64,000 nucleotides of DNA from Cinclus cinclus (taxonomy: Eukaryota; Chordata; Aves; Passeriformes; Cinclidae), in contig NC_085049.1 of assembly GCF_963662255.1 (NCBI RefSeq), positions 51,406,837 to 51,470,836 of the forward strand, given 5' to 3'. Under the pieces are notes generated by a model, which was given only the letters and a program-made list of their open reading frames with translations, was not told the DNA's origin and made no database searches. Below are positions 34,040-47,560 of this stretch, piece after piece (within the stretch, counting starts at the first letter, position 1; each line of letters opens with the position of its first letter). A program made the position numbers and the translations under genes.

Positions 34040-34815
34040 ATTCTCAAACTTGAATACCAGCCACTGGATTTTGATTTTGTCCCCTTCTTGTGTTAAAAAC
34101 TGTGCTGTGTGTAGACATGCTGCTGCTGGCAGTGGGGGACTGCAGGGGAGACCTCTGCGAGAGCAGGGCAGTGTCTGCCTTGTGCCAAGCCCTTTGCACA
34201 GCACAGCTGAGCCCAGCAGTGAAACTCTGAGAAAACACTCGGGAAAAGGCAAAATTCCCAGGCAGAGAGAGGAGGAGGAGGTAACAAAGGGCTGACGAAC
34301 AACTGAGGGAACACCAAGATCAGAGGAAAAGGAGGAGGGGGGAATGGGTGTGGAGATTCTCTGGGTACAAGAGCAGCTATCCATTGCAAGCTGGGCAGTG
34401 AACTGGGCAGAGATACTGAAGAAACTAAAACTCGTGTGGAGAATCCATACTGGACCAGGGTAGAGGTGTGATAGGGAAGGAGGAGAAGAGAGGAGTTATT
34501 ACATAATGATCCTCATCTCCTCACCCATCCTGTGTCACTCTTGGGGTGCTTACAGGAGTTGGGAGTGAAGGAGCAAAGCTGAGCCTGGGGAACTGGGGAG
34601 GAAAGTTGTTTTGATATTTGCCTTTACTTCTCACTACCCTAATCTATTTTAAATGGCAAAATTTTAAACTTTAAATTAGTCTTCCTCAAGCTGAACCAGT
34701 TTTACGCAGCACAGTAATTGGTCTTTATCTCCATGTGCAAGCTTTTCTAATCCTGGTTTCGCCTCACTTCATGCTGGGATGGGGAGTCACTGAGCATCTG
34801 GGTGGGAATTTGGCC
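34040..34815 (+). mobile_element. degenerate avian retroviral LTR
   Basis: A relatively GC-rich block sits in AT-rich DNA. Phrases such as GACATGCTGCTGCTGGCAGT, CCCAGCAGTGAAACTCTGAG, AAAGGGCTGACGAACAACTG, AGCAAAGCTGAGCCTGGGGA, TTTTAAATGGCAAAATTTTA and CAGTAATTGGTCTTTATCTC match, in order, a second avian ERV LTR type I remember. It reads on the + strand. Edges are approximate: no clean TG/CA ends or target duplication were found, consistent with age. The 175-codon minus-strand open frame over it (33857-34384) is a by-product. No internal retroviral genes are visible, so it is probably a solo or truncated LTR. Confidence 0.75.
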
Positions 34816-37800
34816 CTTAGACAACGTTAACAGACTAAAAAAATCAAATTGTTTCTGGGTCCAAAAAATTTTGGACTAATACATGCTGTGCAGTCATCTA
34901 ACTGAAGATTTCAAGGGATTAAAAATCTTCCACTGCCCATGACAAATCTGTTTCACTTTTCGGTCTTTCCCAGTATGAAACATATTTTCATTGTTTCTCA
35001 AAAAAGTTCATCAGTCCCAGTTTGAAGAAAACTGCTCCCTAATTTCATAGGGCAGTTTACTCTTCCATTATTACTTTGATGACCACATCTAACACACATT
35101 TATGGTGTGTTGGATGGAAAACAGGGTTCACAAGTCTGAGTCAGAGTGTGAAGAAAAGGTCTTTCTTATTTTGTGTTTACTGTCACATCTCTGAAAGATC
35201 ATCTCCTAGTTTTACTCTTTCATGTTTTTTACAAAGCACTGGAAACCATTGAAAGCAGTTCAGAGTATTATTGCAAAGGACTCATAGAGTGAGGAATTAA
35301 ACTAGTCCAAAAATTTACAGGGATGAGAATACTGCAGAACCAGGTTTTCAATGAGTAAATAGCACTACCAAATATCACATTAGTCATAAGTAGAAATATA
35401 ATATTATCTCAGGAGCAGCTGAACAAAAATATATTCAAGTAAATAGTAGAAGTAGCAAAAAATGCACTATGAAAACATATCAACCATGCAAGAGGGAGTG
35501 TTAAGAACGATTCTTTTCATGGAAGTTATTATCTGCCCTATTTCTACCTGCTAAAGATTTTCTGTGTATCCTAACTCCTTGTGTGTGAGAACACATGTAA
35601 AGGATGTTTTCCTGATGCATTACCAAATGCAGAGAGATTACTTATGTAATACCTTTTAACTCCTGTGATGGTTAGACACATGGCACAGAGATGTACCAAT
35701 CTACAGCTACTAAGCTCTTCTGCAGGAAATAAGTGTGGCAAGATAAGAAAGCAGCAATATTCTATATTGATAACAAGAATATTTTTGCACAGGAAACATT
35801 CATATTAATGGAAAGTGACAGTCTCCTCAGATACTAAATATAGATATTAAAGAAAATTCCTAACCAGCATTTTTCACATCACTGGCTATAGAGGAAGCCT
35901 AAGAAAGCTGGTCTTGCTTATCTGAAGTTAGTTTTATGAAAGCAGTGGTTTTGCTGATGCCTTACCACAGATTTACTAAGCAGAATGTGCCTTCCTGGCT
36001 TTAAGTCATGAGAATGAAAGGTGGTTGCAGGAGTGACTACTGGTATCAATTAAAGCATTCCTAGGTTTGTAGTGCCTTTCTGCAGCCCATCGGAGGTGAT
36101 TATGGGCAGTAAGGCAACAAGGTGAATTCTTTGCTGTCCTTACTGAGTGCCCAGTCATTGTCCAGGTTGGAGCTAATTACTCTAAACTTCTGCCAGGTGT
36201 AAGAGCAAATCTGGCGCTGTTCACTCTAAATGAATCTGCCTTTTCTGGATCTCTCTTTTGTAGTCCTGCCCTCTCTTTTTTATGGAGTCACACACATAGA
36301 TTGAGATGAGAAATTAGAAAGGAAATAAGGAGATTTTCACAGCTCTGCACATATATAACATATCCCACAAAAGTTATGAGAGTTAGGTGTTTAAAGCTCC
36401 TAAGGGTCTTTATATTCTTGTGTTGAGCAAATTCTTTCTCGCCTGTCCATAAAGGGGACGGGAAAACCCTCTGGAGGGGTCATCTGTGATTATCTTCATT
36501 ATCTCTGAAATGCAACTGCTTTAACTGTTTTATAAATCAGATTCAAACAATTTGGAGTACACAAATGTATGCAAACCTCTGAGGGCAAGTATGTGGAAAG
36601 GTTCCTCCCTCTTCCTACTTCTCCCTCCCCACAAGCAAGGCTTGCAGATGTTTTCTTCTGCTCTTTATTCTTTTCTTCCTGTTTGGCTCTGACCCTTACT
36701 CCCAACTGATTCTTTTTTGTCAAACTTTGTTTTTTCCTGAGCCTTTGATCCTGTGCTTTGACTCTTGCAATAGTGCACATGACACTATTATTTTGCTAGA
36801 TCCATTTTATGATTCCTTACCTCTCAGAATCCCCACAAACAATAACATACACTTATTTTGTCAGTGTCTTGCAGCAAAAGAGGGGGTCTTAGAAAAGCTA
36901 CCACCTCACCTAAGAACAGGTGAAATATAACCTTTCATATGTAGGCTGAATAATTAAGATTATACACTATAGCTATAAATTTGATTACCCAGTCTCACTT
37001 TCTTGATATATCTTCAGTTTCCCAGCCAGGAGGAACTAGATAAAGGTTAAAAAATGTGCTAATAGAACCAAGTATAGAAGATACATAGCAGACAAGAGGC
37101 TAGGATTCCAGCACTGGGTCAGGAACAATAATTTATTGTTCTCAGAAAGAAATGTTGCCTTATGCCAAAACTGTAGACACCCCTAGGTCTTCTGATGACT
37201 TTCCCCCCTGTTTTCTTTGCTCAGATATCTCAGTTTGATCCAGAAAGGTGGGAGAAAGAGGATCTCTGTCTGTTTTAAAGATAATAAATGTACCTACACA
37301 GATAAAGTTCTAGTTGTAGTTGAGTCATACAGTAGATGACATATGCTGCGAGAAAATCATAAACCAGGAATCCAGATCAAAAAATCTAGACATTAGTAGC
37401 AAACTAGAAAGGTTTTCCTCCCTGAAATTGTGATTCAGATACATATATTGAGTAGCATACATGTGTAACAATAATTATGGAAGGTACAGCTTAACAAAAT
37501 TTGCAAGTATGTCTTTTCATGCACCTCCTTTCAGCTGCTGCAGTGATTTACTGCAATCTTGCCATGCCTTGCCTTTGAAGTAAGGTGACTCTCTAGTCAA
37601 CACGAAGCTGATCAAGGAGGCTGTCTCTCTTTTGCAACAACAGTGGAGGAAGTTATTTAAGGTTACTACTGTCAGCTCCACACAGATCTTCAGACTATTT
37701 TAATTTATGTCATAGGCAGGCAGGCCCCAAGCTGTGCTCAGATGATCAGAAGCAGCAGTAATAACTTCTAAACAACATTTTTTTCTCAAGTCTATGTGTT

Positions 37801-39415
37801 ACATACAACTTAACTGGAACAGAGGGAATCAAATGCAACTTTTCCAATTTGATTGAATAAAATCAGCAATCTATGTGAAGAGAGATAAGGGAGAGGATAC
37901 TGGCTTAGACAGTAAATAATTGCCAGTACTGTAAAAAAGTAATTTCCTACATTTTTTTTTCTTAAATAAGTATTTATTTAGAAGCAAAAATCTGGTTAAT
38001 ATGTAATAAGACCCCTAACATAAAAGAACAGTAAAGAAAGATAAGGATAAAGGAAAAAAAGGAAAAAGAGAGAAGGGAACAAGAGTCTTTTGATTCTATC
38101 CATAAAATACCTTCTCATGAAACAACCCCCAAAATGTGAAAGCAACACTAAAAGGAAAAAAAAATGAAGTCCCATAGGATCAAGTCCATATAAAGAAACA
38201 TATCTTTGGCAGACAGTAAATCAAAATTGCCCAACCTGGTTCACTCCAAGACTCGTTGTCTCAAAGCTGGCTGGAACTAAGGGAAATGCTGGAGAGATCT
38301 GTAGTTTCAGAGTCCACACTGATGCATCCAGCTGAGTCTCAGACAATTCCGTTTCTGTCTTTCTGACCCATAACCATGGTAAGAGACATGCCCAGCTATC
38401 AGTGCCAGGAAAGGTATCTAGTGCTTCATTCTCTAGTGATTATCTTTGTGTGATTTCATATTTGTGTTTCCCAGATATAGGCAACAGAAAACACAGTAGT
38501 ACTTGTTGCAGAGTTGCTGGCAGAAGTAATGGGTTTATATATAAGTATATGAATATATATGTATATACATTTGACAATGTAAAAAAACCAAACAGCCAAA
38601 AATCCAAAGAACCCCCCTGCTGATAAATTGGCTGAATGCTGGCCATCTTGGGTAGGACTACAGGAAGGTTTTTGCTGGGTAACAAATTTAAGTGGCATGC
38701 ATACTGAAATCATGATGTTGAACCATTTCCATACGATAGGACAAACAGACATGTTTATGATGGATTTTAAATCCTAAAATAGCCAAGATATGGATATAAT
38801 TCAGCACTTCTCCAAAATTTAGAAATATTTTGAAATTTTATGTAGAAAATGGCATAAAACAATTGGATACAAGAGCAATTAAAGCTGAATATTTGTAACT
38901 AAACTTAATGAAAATATATTAATGTTCTGGTTTGTGATTACCTTTTCTTTTAAAAAGAAATTTTCTAAGTACTTACATAGGTTAGTGCCAGATATTAAGT
39001 AGGCCACATATTTATTCTATTGCACCTTAGAAACAAATTTTAAAAGTCCTAAATTAGGGAACATGGAATAAAATATTCATGAAATTTTCACTGCTCCTTA
39101 ATGTAGATATGTTTATAAGATGTATACAGAACAGAAAAGATTACATCCTGAAATCAAAGTAAAACCTCCCCCAAATCCTAATATATTTATTCTTCCGTGT
39201 CATCGCTACTATTCTATATGCTTAAATTGTTTTCCACAGGCCAAATGCAAAAGGTTTTGCAGTTCTCCTCTACTTAGGATGATTTGTTGTCAAGCCCTGA
39301 AATTAATTGTCGTGTTATTACTTGCAGATTTATAGCTCAATCAGCTTTGTAGTAGCCTCTTCTTTTATGGGTGTTCTTTCTTTGAACATTATGAAATATC
39401 TGCTACCTCTTTCCC

Positions 39416-39438
39416 TTTTTTTTTTTTTTTTTTTTTTT
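39416..39438. repeat. poly-T tract, 23 bases
   Basis: A continuous homopolymer run. Length is prone to sequencing error and polymorphism. Confidence 0.9.
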
Positions 39439-42400
39439 GGTTAGAACATTTTTCAAAGCTCACTAACTTTGAGATGAAGAGAACGTGGATTGCATTTCAC
39501 TGTTTAACTTAGACAATGCACAAACCACTTGGTGGGATACTCTATTGAGACAATTTTTCAAGGTATTATCACACATTTAGTTCTCAGCAGTGAAACAACT
39601 ACCATTATTTGCAGTGCTTTGGTTCAGAGATAACAGCTGGGGAAGAGGCATGCTAGGCCTGCTTCTCTAGCAAATCTCTCCTCAAGCTCTCCAGTTTGAT
39701 TATATAATAAATCCAGCTATCCAAGCTCTTGGATAAAAAGCACCGTGGTCACACAATGAAAAATATTTCTTTGATGTAACATTAACTGATTACTTTATAC
39801 TTAATCGATCACTCAAAAAAAAAAAAGGATTTTTTTCTACTTTTGATTTCTTTTCTTTAGAGGTACTTCAATGTCTGGTTCACACCAGCAGTGCAAAGCA
39901 TGCCAGCTTTGCCTGTGTGAATGCAAGAAACACTATCCCACACTTATTCTGTGATCAGATCACAGTAAGGTAAATGACACATAATTAAGCCACATTCTAG
40001 ATTTTTTTCTAAATTATTTTCATGACTTTGTCATAAATATTGCAATTGTTTCTAATTAGTCTTATCTAAATAGAAGGTTTTGTTCAGACACTTCCTGTGT
40101 GACAAGTATATTTATTAGCTCCCTGGAATTATGCCGGAGCACTTAGGGTTACGTTTCGAAGTCCAGACTTCTTGGTCTGAGCTTCAACAGACTCAAGTAG
40201 TTTGCCAGAGACCAGAAAATCTTGTAACACTTGTTCATCTCTAATTTACACTTACATGATCTGAGTTCTGTTTAAAAAAAATAAAATCTTATGTTCTTCT
40301 ATTTAAGAATGCCATCCATGATTTTCCTATTTTGGAGAGAGCACTTGAGGCCCAGTTTGTAAGTTTAAAACATCAAGATGAATTGACAATCCAGTTTCTA
40401 AATGGAGTGCTTATGAAATTGTCACCTTTGCGAGCAGAGGTGAAACAAAGCACATATAGTACTGAACTAAACTTGAAATTCCATCCCTAGAAAAATAATC
40501 TGAAGCTTCCACTTCCCTTGACTTATGTCTGGTACATCCATTAAGCTTCCCACTAGTTATTAGGTAGTAAAGTAACTTAAGACTGATTTTTCTTTTTTTT
40601 TTTTTTTTTTGGTTCTTTTTTTTTGTTATGCTATCATTGCAATTATCTCAGATTGATGTTGAAAATTCTGTTTTTCAATTCTATATTGTTAACGGATAAG
40701 ACATTTTAGTTACTGTTTATTTTTTTCTTTCTCACTGTTGATGTTAGCTTAGGCTAGGAAGAGAGGAGGAAATACAAGTAAAAATTTGTCTTTCTCTTCC
40801 TATGAAGCATGCATGAAATGTAGTGTTCGTTGTGGGATGCTTCTAGGTTAATTTTAATATCTAATGACTTCAGAGGACAGAATTTGCATCCTCGCTGATA
40901 GTTTGAAATCTTCATATATATGTGGTACCAAATTCATAGTTCACCAATGTGAAGGGATGCTTTTGTGAATTGCCATTTTAGTTACAAACTAAAACTGTAG
41001 CTTCCAATCAGCAAAGAGCAGGAGCTGATAAAATTAAACTGGTCAGAGACACCACTCTGGACACACTTGGTTGGCTTGTCAAGCAGCAGATGAAAACAAC
41101 TGATTATATATATTTTTTATGAAATATTTGAAGCTAGGATTTAATCAGAGAGATGATCCTGTATATTAAAGAAAAGCAGTTTATATATTAGCAGAAACTG
41201 TTACCTTTGGAAGAGTTAGGAGCAATAAGTTTGAGGAAAGAAAAATATTTTGTACCAAAGATGACACCTGAAACAGAGCCCCTATATGACCTGTGGTATA
41301 TATGAAGTGGTGTTATTCCAGCATGAATCTCTGGTTTCACTACAGCACAAGTAAACATTAGTATTTCTGATCTCTGACATGTTCTGGAAGATGGGAGAAA
41401 CCACAACATTCATCCCAGGAATGCACTGTTGGTGACACACTGATGCTTCAGGTCCAGCCAAGCCACTTCATGAAAGGCAAAAGGCTGTGCCAGTCAAGCT
41501 GCATTTTGAATTCCTGCTGTATCTGAGCAGAGAGTGATGGATGAGCTGTGTGCAAGAAATGGCATAAACACCTCTTTAAAAACCACAGCTGCACTTACAT
41601 CAGTCCTAAAAGGCAAACCAAGGGTGGAGAAATCATGAAAAACTGAAGAAAAAATGATTAATTTATATTTACAGAGGAAACAATTTTCAAGCATATATAG
41701 AATTCTAAGGTAAAGTACAAAGTAGTTGGGGTCCCTCTTTATTTTTGCAGTATTGCTAAAGTATTTCACTGTCTCTTTCTCATTATTCCTCATGCCTGTT
41801 GTGAATGTATTTTTATTTGGATTGCCATGGAACAGTGAAGCTGGGATCAGGGTTCTTTTCTTCTTGGTCCGTACAGAAGAGGAACGTTCTTGTTCTAATG
41901 CTTTTTATACTCAAAGAGCTCAACCTTACAACTGGTAACTGATACACAAAGACATGTTGCTGCTGAGGATAGTAACACAATCTCATATTTTTTTAATTGA
42001 CACCCATAAAATTTCATTGCCTCAAGCATAATTGCAAGTTGCAGCCATCACTATTTCACACATTCTATTTCACTAGCTAGAAATAAAAATGTTTTTAACA
42101 AGACAAAAAGCAACTGGAACAATTTTCTTACAGATGTTATGGATTCTTGAACACACTCCTAAAAGCTGCTTTAACTCAGATAGAGGTTACAGGTTTTGGA
42201 CCAGTCAGCAGATAAGTTTCTATTACCTGACATTTTTGCAATCCTGCTAATCAACAGAGGTGATATCTGAGTTTAAGATATACACATCTGTTTACCAAAA
42301 GAAAAAAATTAAAGGAGAAGTGGCAGAGTTTAATTCATTAATATTTGTATGCATTTATAAATTTTTGGAAGCATCACTTTGAAAACTATCACACAAAATA

Positions 42401-44535
42401 AAAAAAATCTTCTGATATTTTTAAAATTTGTCTAATGGTTCTTGTCATTGAGTTGGTGCCAGAGATGAAAATATATTTTTAATATACATTTCTTTTTGCC
42501 CAAGATACTTGGACCATTAATAATGGTCCAAAATAATAACCTAGAAATTCCCTCACGATGTTCCTGTATTATTAGTATTTTGATCCCTGCTAGAGATTGG
42601 ATTGCTGTAGAAAAGCTCATGAACTTCTGCTACTGGGTCAGAGTGGTTTTTTGACAACATGACTGGCTTATGTTTACTTCCTCTGGGTTGCTGCTACCTG
42701 CTTTAGGCTAAAGAAATCTGTAATAATTCTGGGTTATTCATTCCATTAAATGATCCTGCAGCTGCAGTCTCTTCCCATGATTATCCTCAGAATCCCATGC
42801 AAAGCTGAAGGAGACCCAAAGAGAAACATGTAACATCTCAGAGGAGAATGCTGAAGGATGGACAAAATGCCCATTTAACTTTCTTTTAAACATGTTCATA
42901 TTATTTAACTCTGGCTGTTTCTTGAGCAGAGTTGGTCCATCTGTGCCTCACACATCGAGAGGACAATAAAGATAATTTGCAATTACTATCATGTTTTTCT
43001 TCTTTCGAGCACTCTTTCTTGGATTATTTTTACACACTTTAGTATTTATATAGGTTCAACTAAAGAAAAATGAGTTGCCTCAATACTCATACAATCAATG
43101 CTCTAAATATCCCACATTTTTGATGCTTATTTTTACTAAACTATTTACCTGAAATTGTCTTATTTTACAGATTAAATTTAGCTATTGGATGAATTTCTTC
43201 TGTGGAACATTTTGTTTTTTCAGTTTAAATACATTGCTCTTTAACCCACTTGTTTGTGTTCCAGGAACTTAGGTGCACCCACCCCCACCCAAACATACAT
43301 GCACTACACAAAGATGGAGACTTTCATTTCACATGCAGAAAAATCCATCTCGCTAGCTGTGAAAGGGAAGGGAACTCTCTCAGGAGTTCATTCCAAATGC
43401 AATGTCAAGTTTACAATAAACAGAATAATTACATTGTTTACAGGATTTATTTTATTACTATCCTTGTGATTGCTGCAATTGTAAATAAATCTGCTCCTTG
43501 CCACAAATTTATTTTGTTTTTCAGAAAGAGGGACAGATTTGCTTCCTTTGCCTGCAATTATAATAATGAACAATATATATTTATATTTAGTTTTCTTTAG
43601 CCAATGTAAGCCAGACAGCCAGGCAGCTGTTGATCTTAAAGGATTATCACAGAACAAATTCACTTAGCTTTAGATCACAATTTATCATTTGTGGCAAAAT
43701 CCTGATTGTGTTTTTAAAACAGTTGAATTTTTAAAATGGCAGCTCCAAAGTATATACAATGTCTGAAAAATGATGTACTTTTCTATGATAAACAGCACTA
43801 ATTCATGGCATTCACATCTGAACATTCAATGAGGCTGTCAAGATAACCTCATGCTCACATCATCCATACAGCAATTGAACACAAAAGACCAAAATGTGCT
43901 GGCAAGAACGCAAATTTTCTCCTGTAACTTCTGGTTGACTTGAATAGAGAGATTGGTTTTGCACCATCTCTTTCCCCAGAAACTGGAGGGAAGATTAAGG
44001 CTGTGTAGTCCCTGAATGACCTGCCCAGGACCCTTGGTGGCTTTTTGATATCAGTAATGTCATTTTATTTTTTAAAGAGTCGGATTGCAATTTGAGTTAA
44101 CCTGTATGCAAATGGGCCATAAATGTAAGCAGACACAATCTACTAAAATAACTGATACACTATGTTCATTTTGTGGTAAGTTCTTTAGGTAGTAGTTGCT
44201 CAGGCAGGATTAATTGCTTTGTCCTATAGTGTTAGCAGATTGCACAGTAGTACTGAAAACTGTCTCAGTGCAGGACAGCCTGTCAGAGCAGAAAGTCAGC
44301 TGCAGCCTGCTTACCTTCATCCTCGTGGTGGAAGAGAGAGACAACAAAGAAATGTTCCTGTCTTGTGTCAGGCTTGGCTACAGTTTTGACTTCCTAATAC
44401 CTTTAGCAATTTATGTATTCTGAAGCAGTGTGAGAGTTTCCAAGTACAGAACACGAACCAAAGCCTCAGATTAGTTCATTGGAAACATCCAAAGATGCCA
44501 TGTCATGGCAGTGATATGTCCAATCTGAAAAATGA

Positions 44536-44596
44536 AAACAAACAAACAAATAAAAAACCAAACCAAACCAACCAACCAACCAACCAAACAAAGAAC
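44536..44596. repeat. compound AAAC / CCAA microsatellite
   Basis: AAAC-like units pass into AACCAAACC and then about five CCAA units before returning to AAAC-like sequence. The two open frames here, rich in Lys, Gln, Asn, Pro and Thr, are products of the repeat. Confidence 0.85.
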
Positions 44597-47434
44597 AACA
44601 AAAATCCACTGGATAGGAAAGATTGTATTAATTTCAAGATGCAGACAGATGCATCTTATTTCAACTTATGTAAAGACTAGAGATCTTAAGATTTTCTTTT
44701 CCCAGAGGAAGATTTTTACTTGAAAATTTAGAGATCACATGCTCATTTAAACTAAACTCTTCAAAGAATTTTTGTAATAAGTATTTTTTTAATTTGTTCC
44801 AAATGTATTTTAATTTTATCTTTTTTATTTTATCAGTCCATAAGAAACTAGAATCCATCTGGAATCTAGTCAGACATGATATTAAGTGTTTTAAAATGGT
44901 ATCTTTCTAGTCATAAAACAAGAATTAGTGTAAAAAGGCAGAAAAAACTCAAAGAAGGTGGCTATATTTTTGTATTTTAAATTGAAATTACTAAATATGC
45001 AGAATACCAGCACTTTTTTTTATAATTGATCTCCCTTGTGCACAGAAAATATGAGCCATGTTCTTATTCTGCCACATGTGAGTATACATCAATCCATGTG
45101 TCTCAAGGAGTTATAAGCATTTGTCACCACTTTCTTCTGAAAAAAACAAATCAATCTTTACAAATAAACCGTTTGGTTTTTCACTTTTAGATAATGGGTA
45201 AATCCTGTGATATTTTACTAGTATGCAACACAGGACATCTTTAGCAGAGGAAAAGAGTCAGCAATAAAATCAACTGGACATTAAGCCCTTTCACAAAACT
45301 TAAGTCCCTGTTGAGTGTAGTGTTAAACATGCTTGATTATTTCATTCACTGGGACAGCCATTGATGGAGTCCCAGACCCCTAGTTAAGTTTTTATAAGGC
45401 TTTTCACTAGAGAACTTCACTAGAGAACATAATTGTTATTTCCACATACCTACATTCAATTTTCAGGGATTACTTTTAAGTGTGAATTCTTAGGTATTTC
45501 TTCCAGCTGCCTCCTGTCAACCCATAATCCCATATACTGAGCTCAGTCCCTGCAGGGGTAAGCACTTGATCCTAGGGTCAAAGGTCCTTTAGCTCTTGAC
45601 TAATGCACCTCATTAGAAGAGGAAAGCAGAATGTCTCCAGTAATTCAAATGTCATGAGAAGTAACAGAACTGTATATTTTTAATTGTGTTAAACAATATT
45701 GTTTTATTTTAGTCACAATGAAAAAACAAAAAAAAAAGAAAGCTGAAGGTTTCCCATTTATAACCACTGGAAACACTGTCTAATTTGTTGTGCATCCATG
45801 TGTGGTGTGGGGGTGTGCAGCTAAACTGGAAGGAAATTAATTAATAGTTTAATCATGAGCAGTAACCTATTTTGTTGTGGTAGGAGGCTTATAAATTCAT
45901 AACTATTCATTACTCAAGTATTTGTACTAAAACGAACATATCAGTTAAATGAAATGCTGCTTTTCTTAGTACTTTATGTATGGTAGATATGTTAGGTAAT
46001 GGTTTTACCCTGTGCTGAAAAAATAATCACCTCATAAAAAGCAGGTTTTGATTAAGCAATGAAACTGGAACTTAAGTTCACCTGAATCCCTAAGCAAATG
46101 TAAGCTACTGCGTTTTCTACATGAGCTTTTCTATGGGATCACTGTACTTACAAAAAAATTCCCTTTGCTTTAGAAGATGAATAAAGCTATTTGCTTTTTA
46201 ATGTTTGTAATGCTTTTTTACTTTAAATTGACATCAGCAATTCTAGCTGTTTTTCATCCTTGCATTCTGAAGTAGCGTTGCAAGGTAATTATGTAACCTC
46301 AATTGTTTGTAAAATTTGAACTGCAATTATTCAATTAAGGAGCGTCATTCATTGCAGTAAAACAACTTACACCTTGGGATCCAAACAAGTTAAAAGAAAG
46401 AAATGACAGTTATAGTTTTACACCAACTAATTTTTAAAAAAAAGCAAAATATATTGTATATTACTTGAATGGAGATACAGAACATGAAATGTCACCAGAG
46501 CCAAAAGCACTTTTACACTGATTTCAAAATTTGAATTGTCCCTAAAGTTTGTTTCATCAGACTTCTGCCTGACAAGCACCTCCTCAAAAAAATCTGTTTC
46601 CTAAACAGAAAAGGTGCTGTCTAGTCAGATATTTTCCTTACCCATATCTCTTTGAGCTAGTACTCCTGTTGAAAAATGTTTACTGTTATGGCCCATTTTC
46701 AAGCCAAAATCCAGGTGTTTAAGCTGTGCAACATTATGCTTCAGTCTTTACTTCAGAGTGTATAGCTATGATTTTCTATCCAAGTTCAAACCCCAGCTCA
46801 TAAACTGTGTGAACACTGACTATTTTCTGCTAAAAACACTTGGCTCACACCGTTCACTTCTCTTAAGCAACCTTCCACTTGTGCCTTTCTCCTAGCAACT
46901 TCTTTAAATGAAAACCAGTAACAGTTCTCCAGATCAGGGAGGCTAAATCATCCTGTAACAATAACATGGTTTAATTTAGGCTGTAGCAGTGAGAGCAGAG
47001 TTACTGGACAAACTCATGTTTGTCTCACCAGTACATATAATTTCAAAGTGTCATTTACTACAGCTGTAAACTCTACCCTTCTGGTTTGTAAAAGTTGTAT
47101 TAAACTCATCCTGCTCATTGAAGAAAAACAGTTACATCGGAGGTAGCTTTCACTACTGAATTTTTTTTGTGCATCTATTTTTCTGCTGGCTGTTGTTAGC
47201 TGCTGATTCCCTCAATAAATCAGCAAAACAGCCTTGTTGGCTCTTGGTCCTCTCTTAACTCTCTTACCTATTCTAGCCTTGCATTTAATTGCACCCACTA
47301 ATCTACACATAAAAAATCTCTAAGCTGCTAGAAGAGGAAATTTTCTCAAAGGGTTCTAATTGATGGTTATTTATTACAGCTAAAGATGTGTATTTGGAGA
47401 GATTTACCTGTGGATATTTATTAGGTCCATTTGT

Positions 47435-47560
47435 AAATCATGGAATCATAGAAAGGTTTGGGTTGGAAGGGACTTTAAAAATCATTATGTTCCAACCTCC
47501 CAACACAGGAGCAGGGACACTTTCCACTACATCAGTTTGCTCACACACTATATTCTCAAT
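47435..47560 (-). mobile_element. CR1 LINE 3' end, 5'-truncated
   Basis: The + strand reads AATCATGGAATCATAGAAAGG, then TTTGGGTTGGAAGGGACTTT, AAAATCATTATGTTCCAACC, GAGCAGGGACACTTTCCACT and CAGTTTGCTCA. This is the reverse complement of a standard avian CR1 3' UTR with its terminal octamers at the left. The element is very short and so was strongly 5'-truncated. Confidence 0.92.

Larger units (their letters stand above)
34816..47434. other. gene-poor intergenic DNA
   Basis: No gene recognised. It holds a 23-base poly-T (39416-39438), another T-rich run (about 40593-40635), a 17-base interrupted palindrome (39949-39965), a 23-base interrupted palindrome (42509-42531) and a CCAA/AAAC microsatellite (about 44536-44596). 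Open frames are short, cover low-complexity sequence or lack any recognisable protein pattern. Confidence 0.65.

Noticed and set aside
33857..34389. Overlapping minus-strand frames of 175 and 98 codons
   Set aside because: They overlie the decayed LTR at about 34040-34815, and the protein is an antisense reading of repeat sequence.
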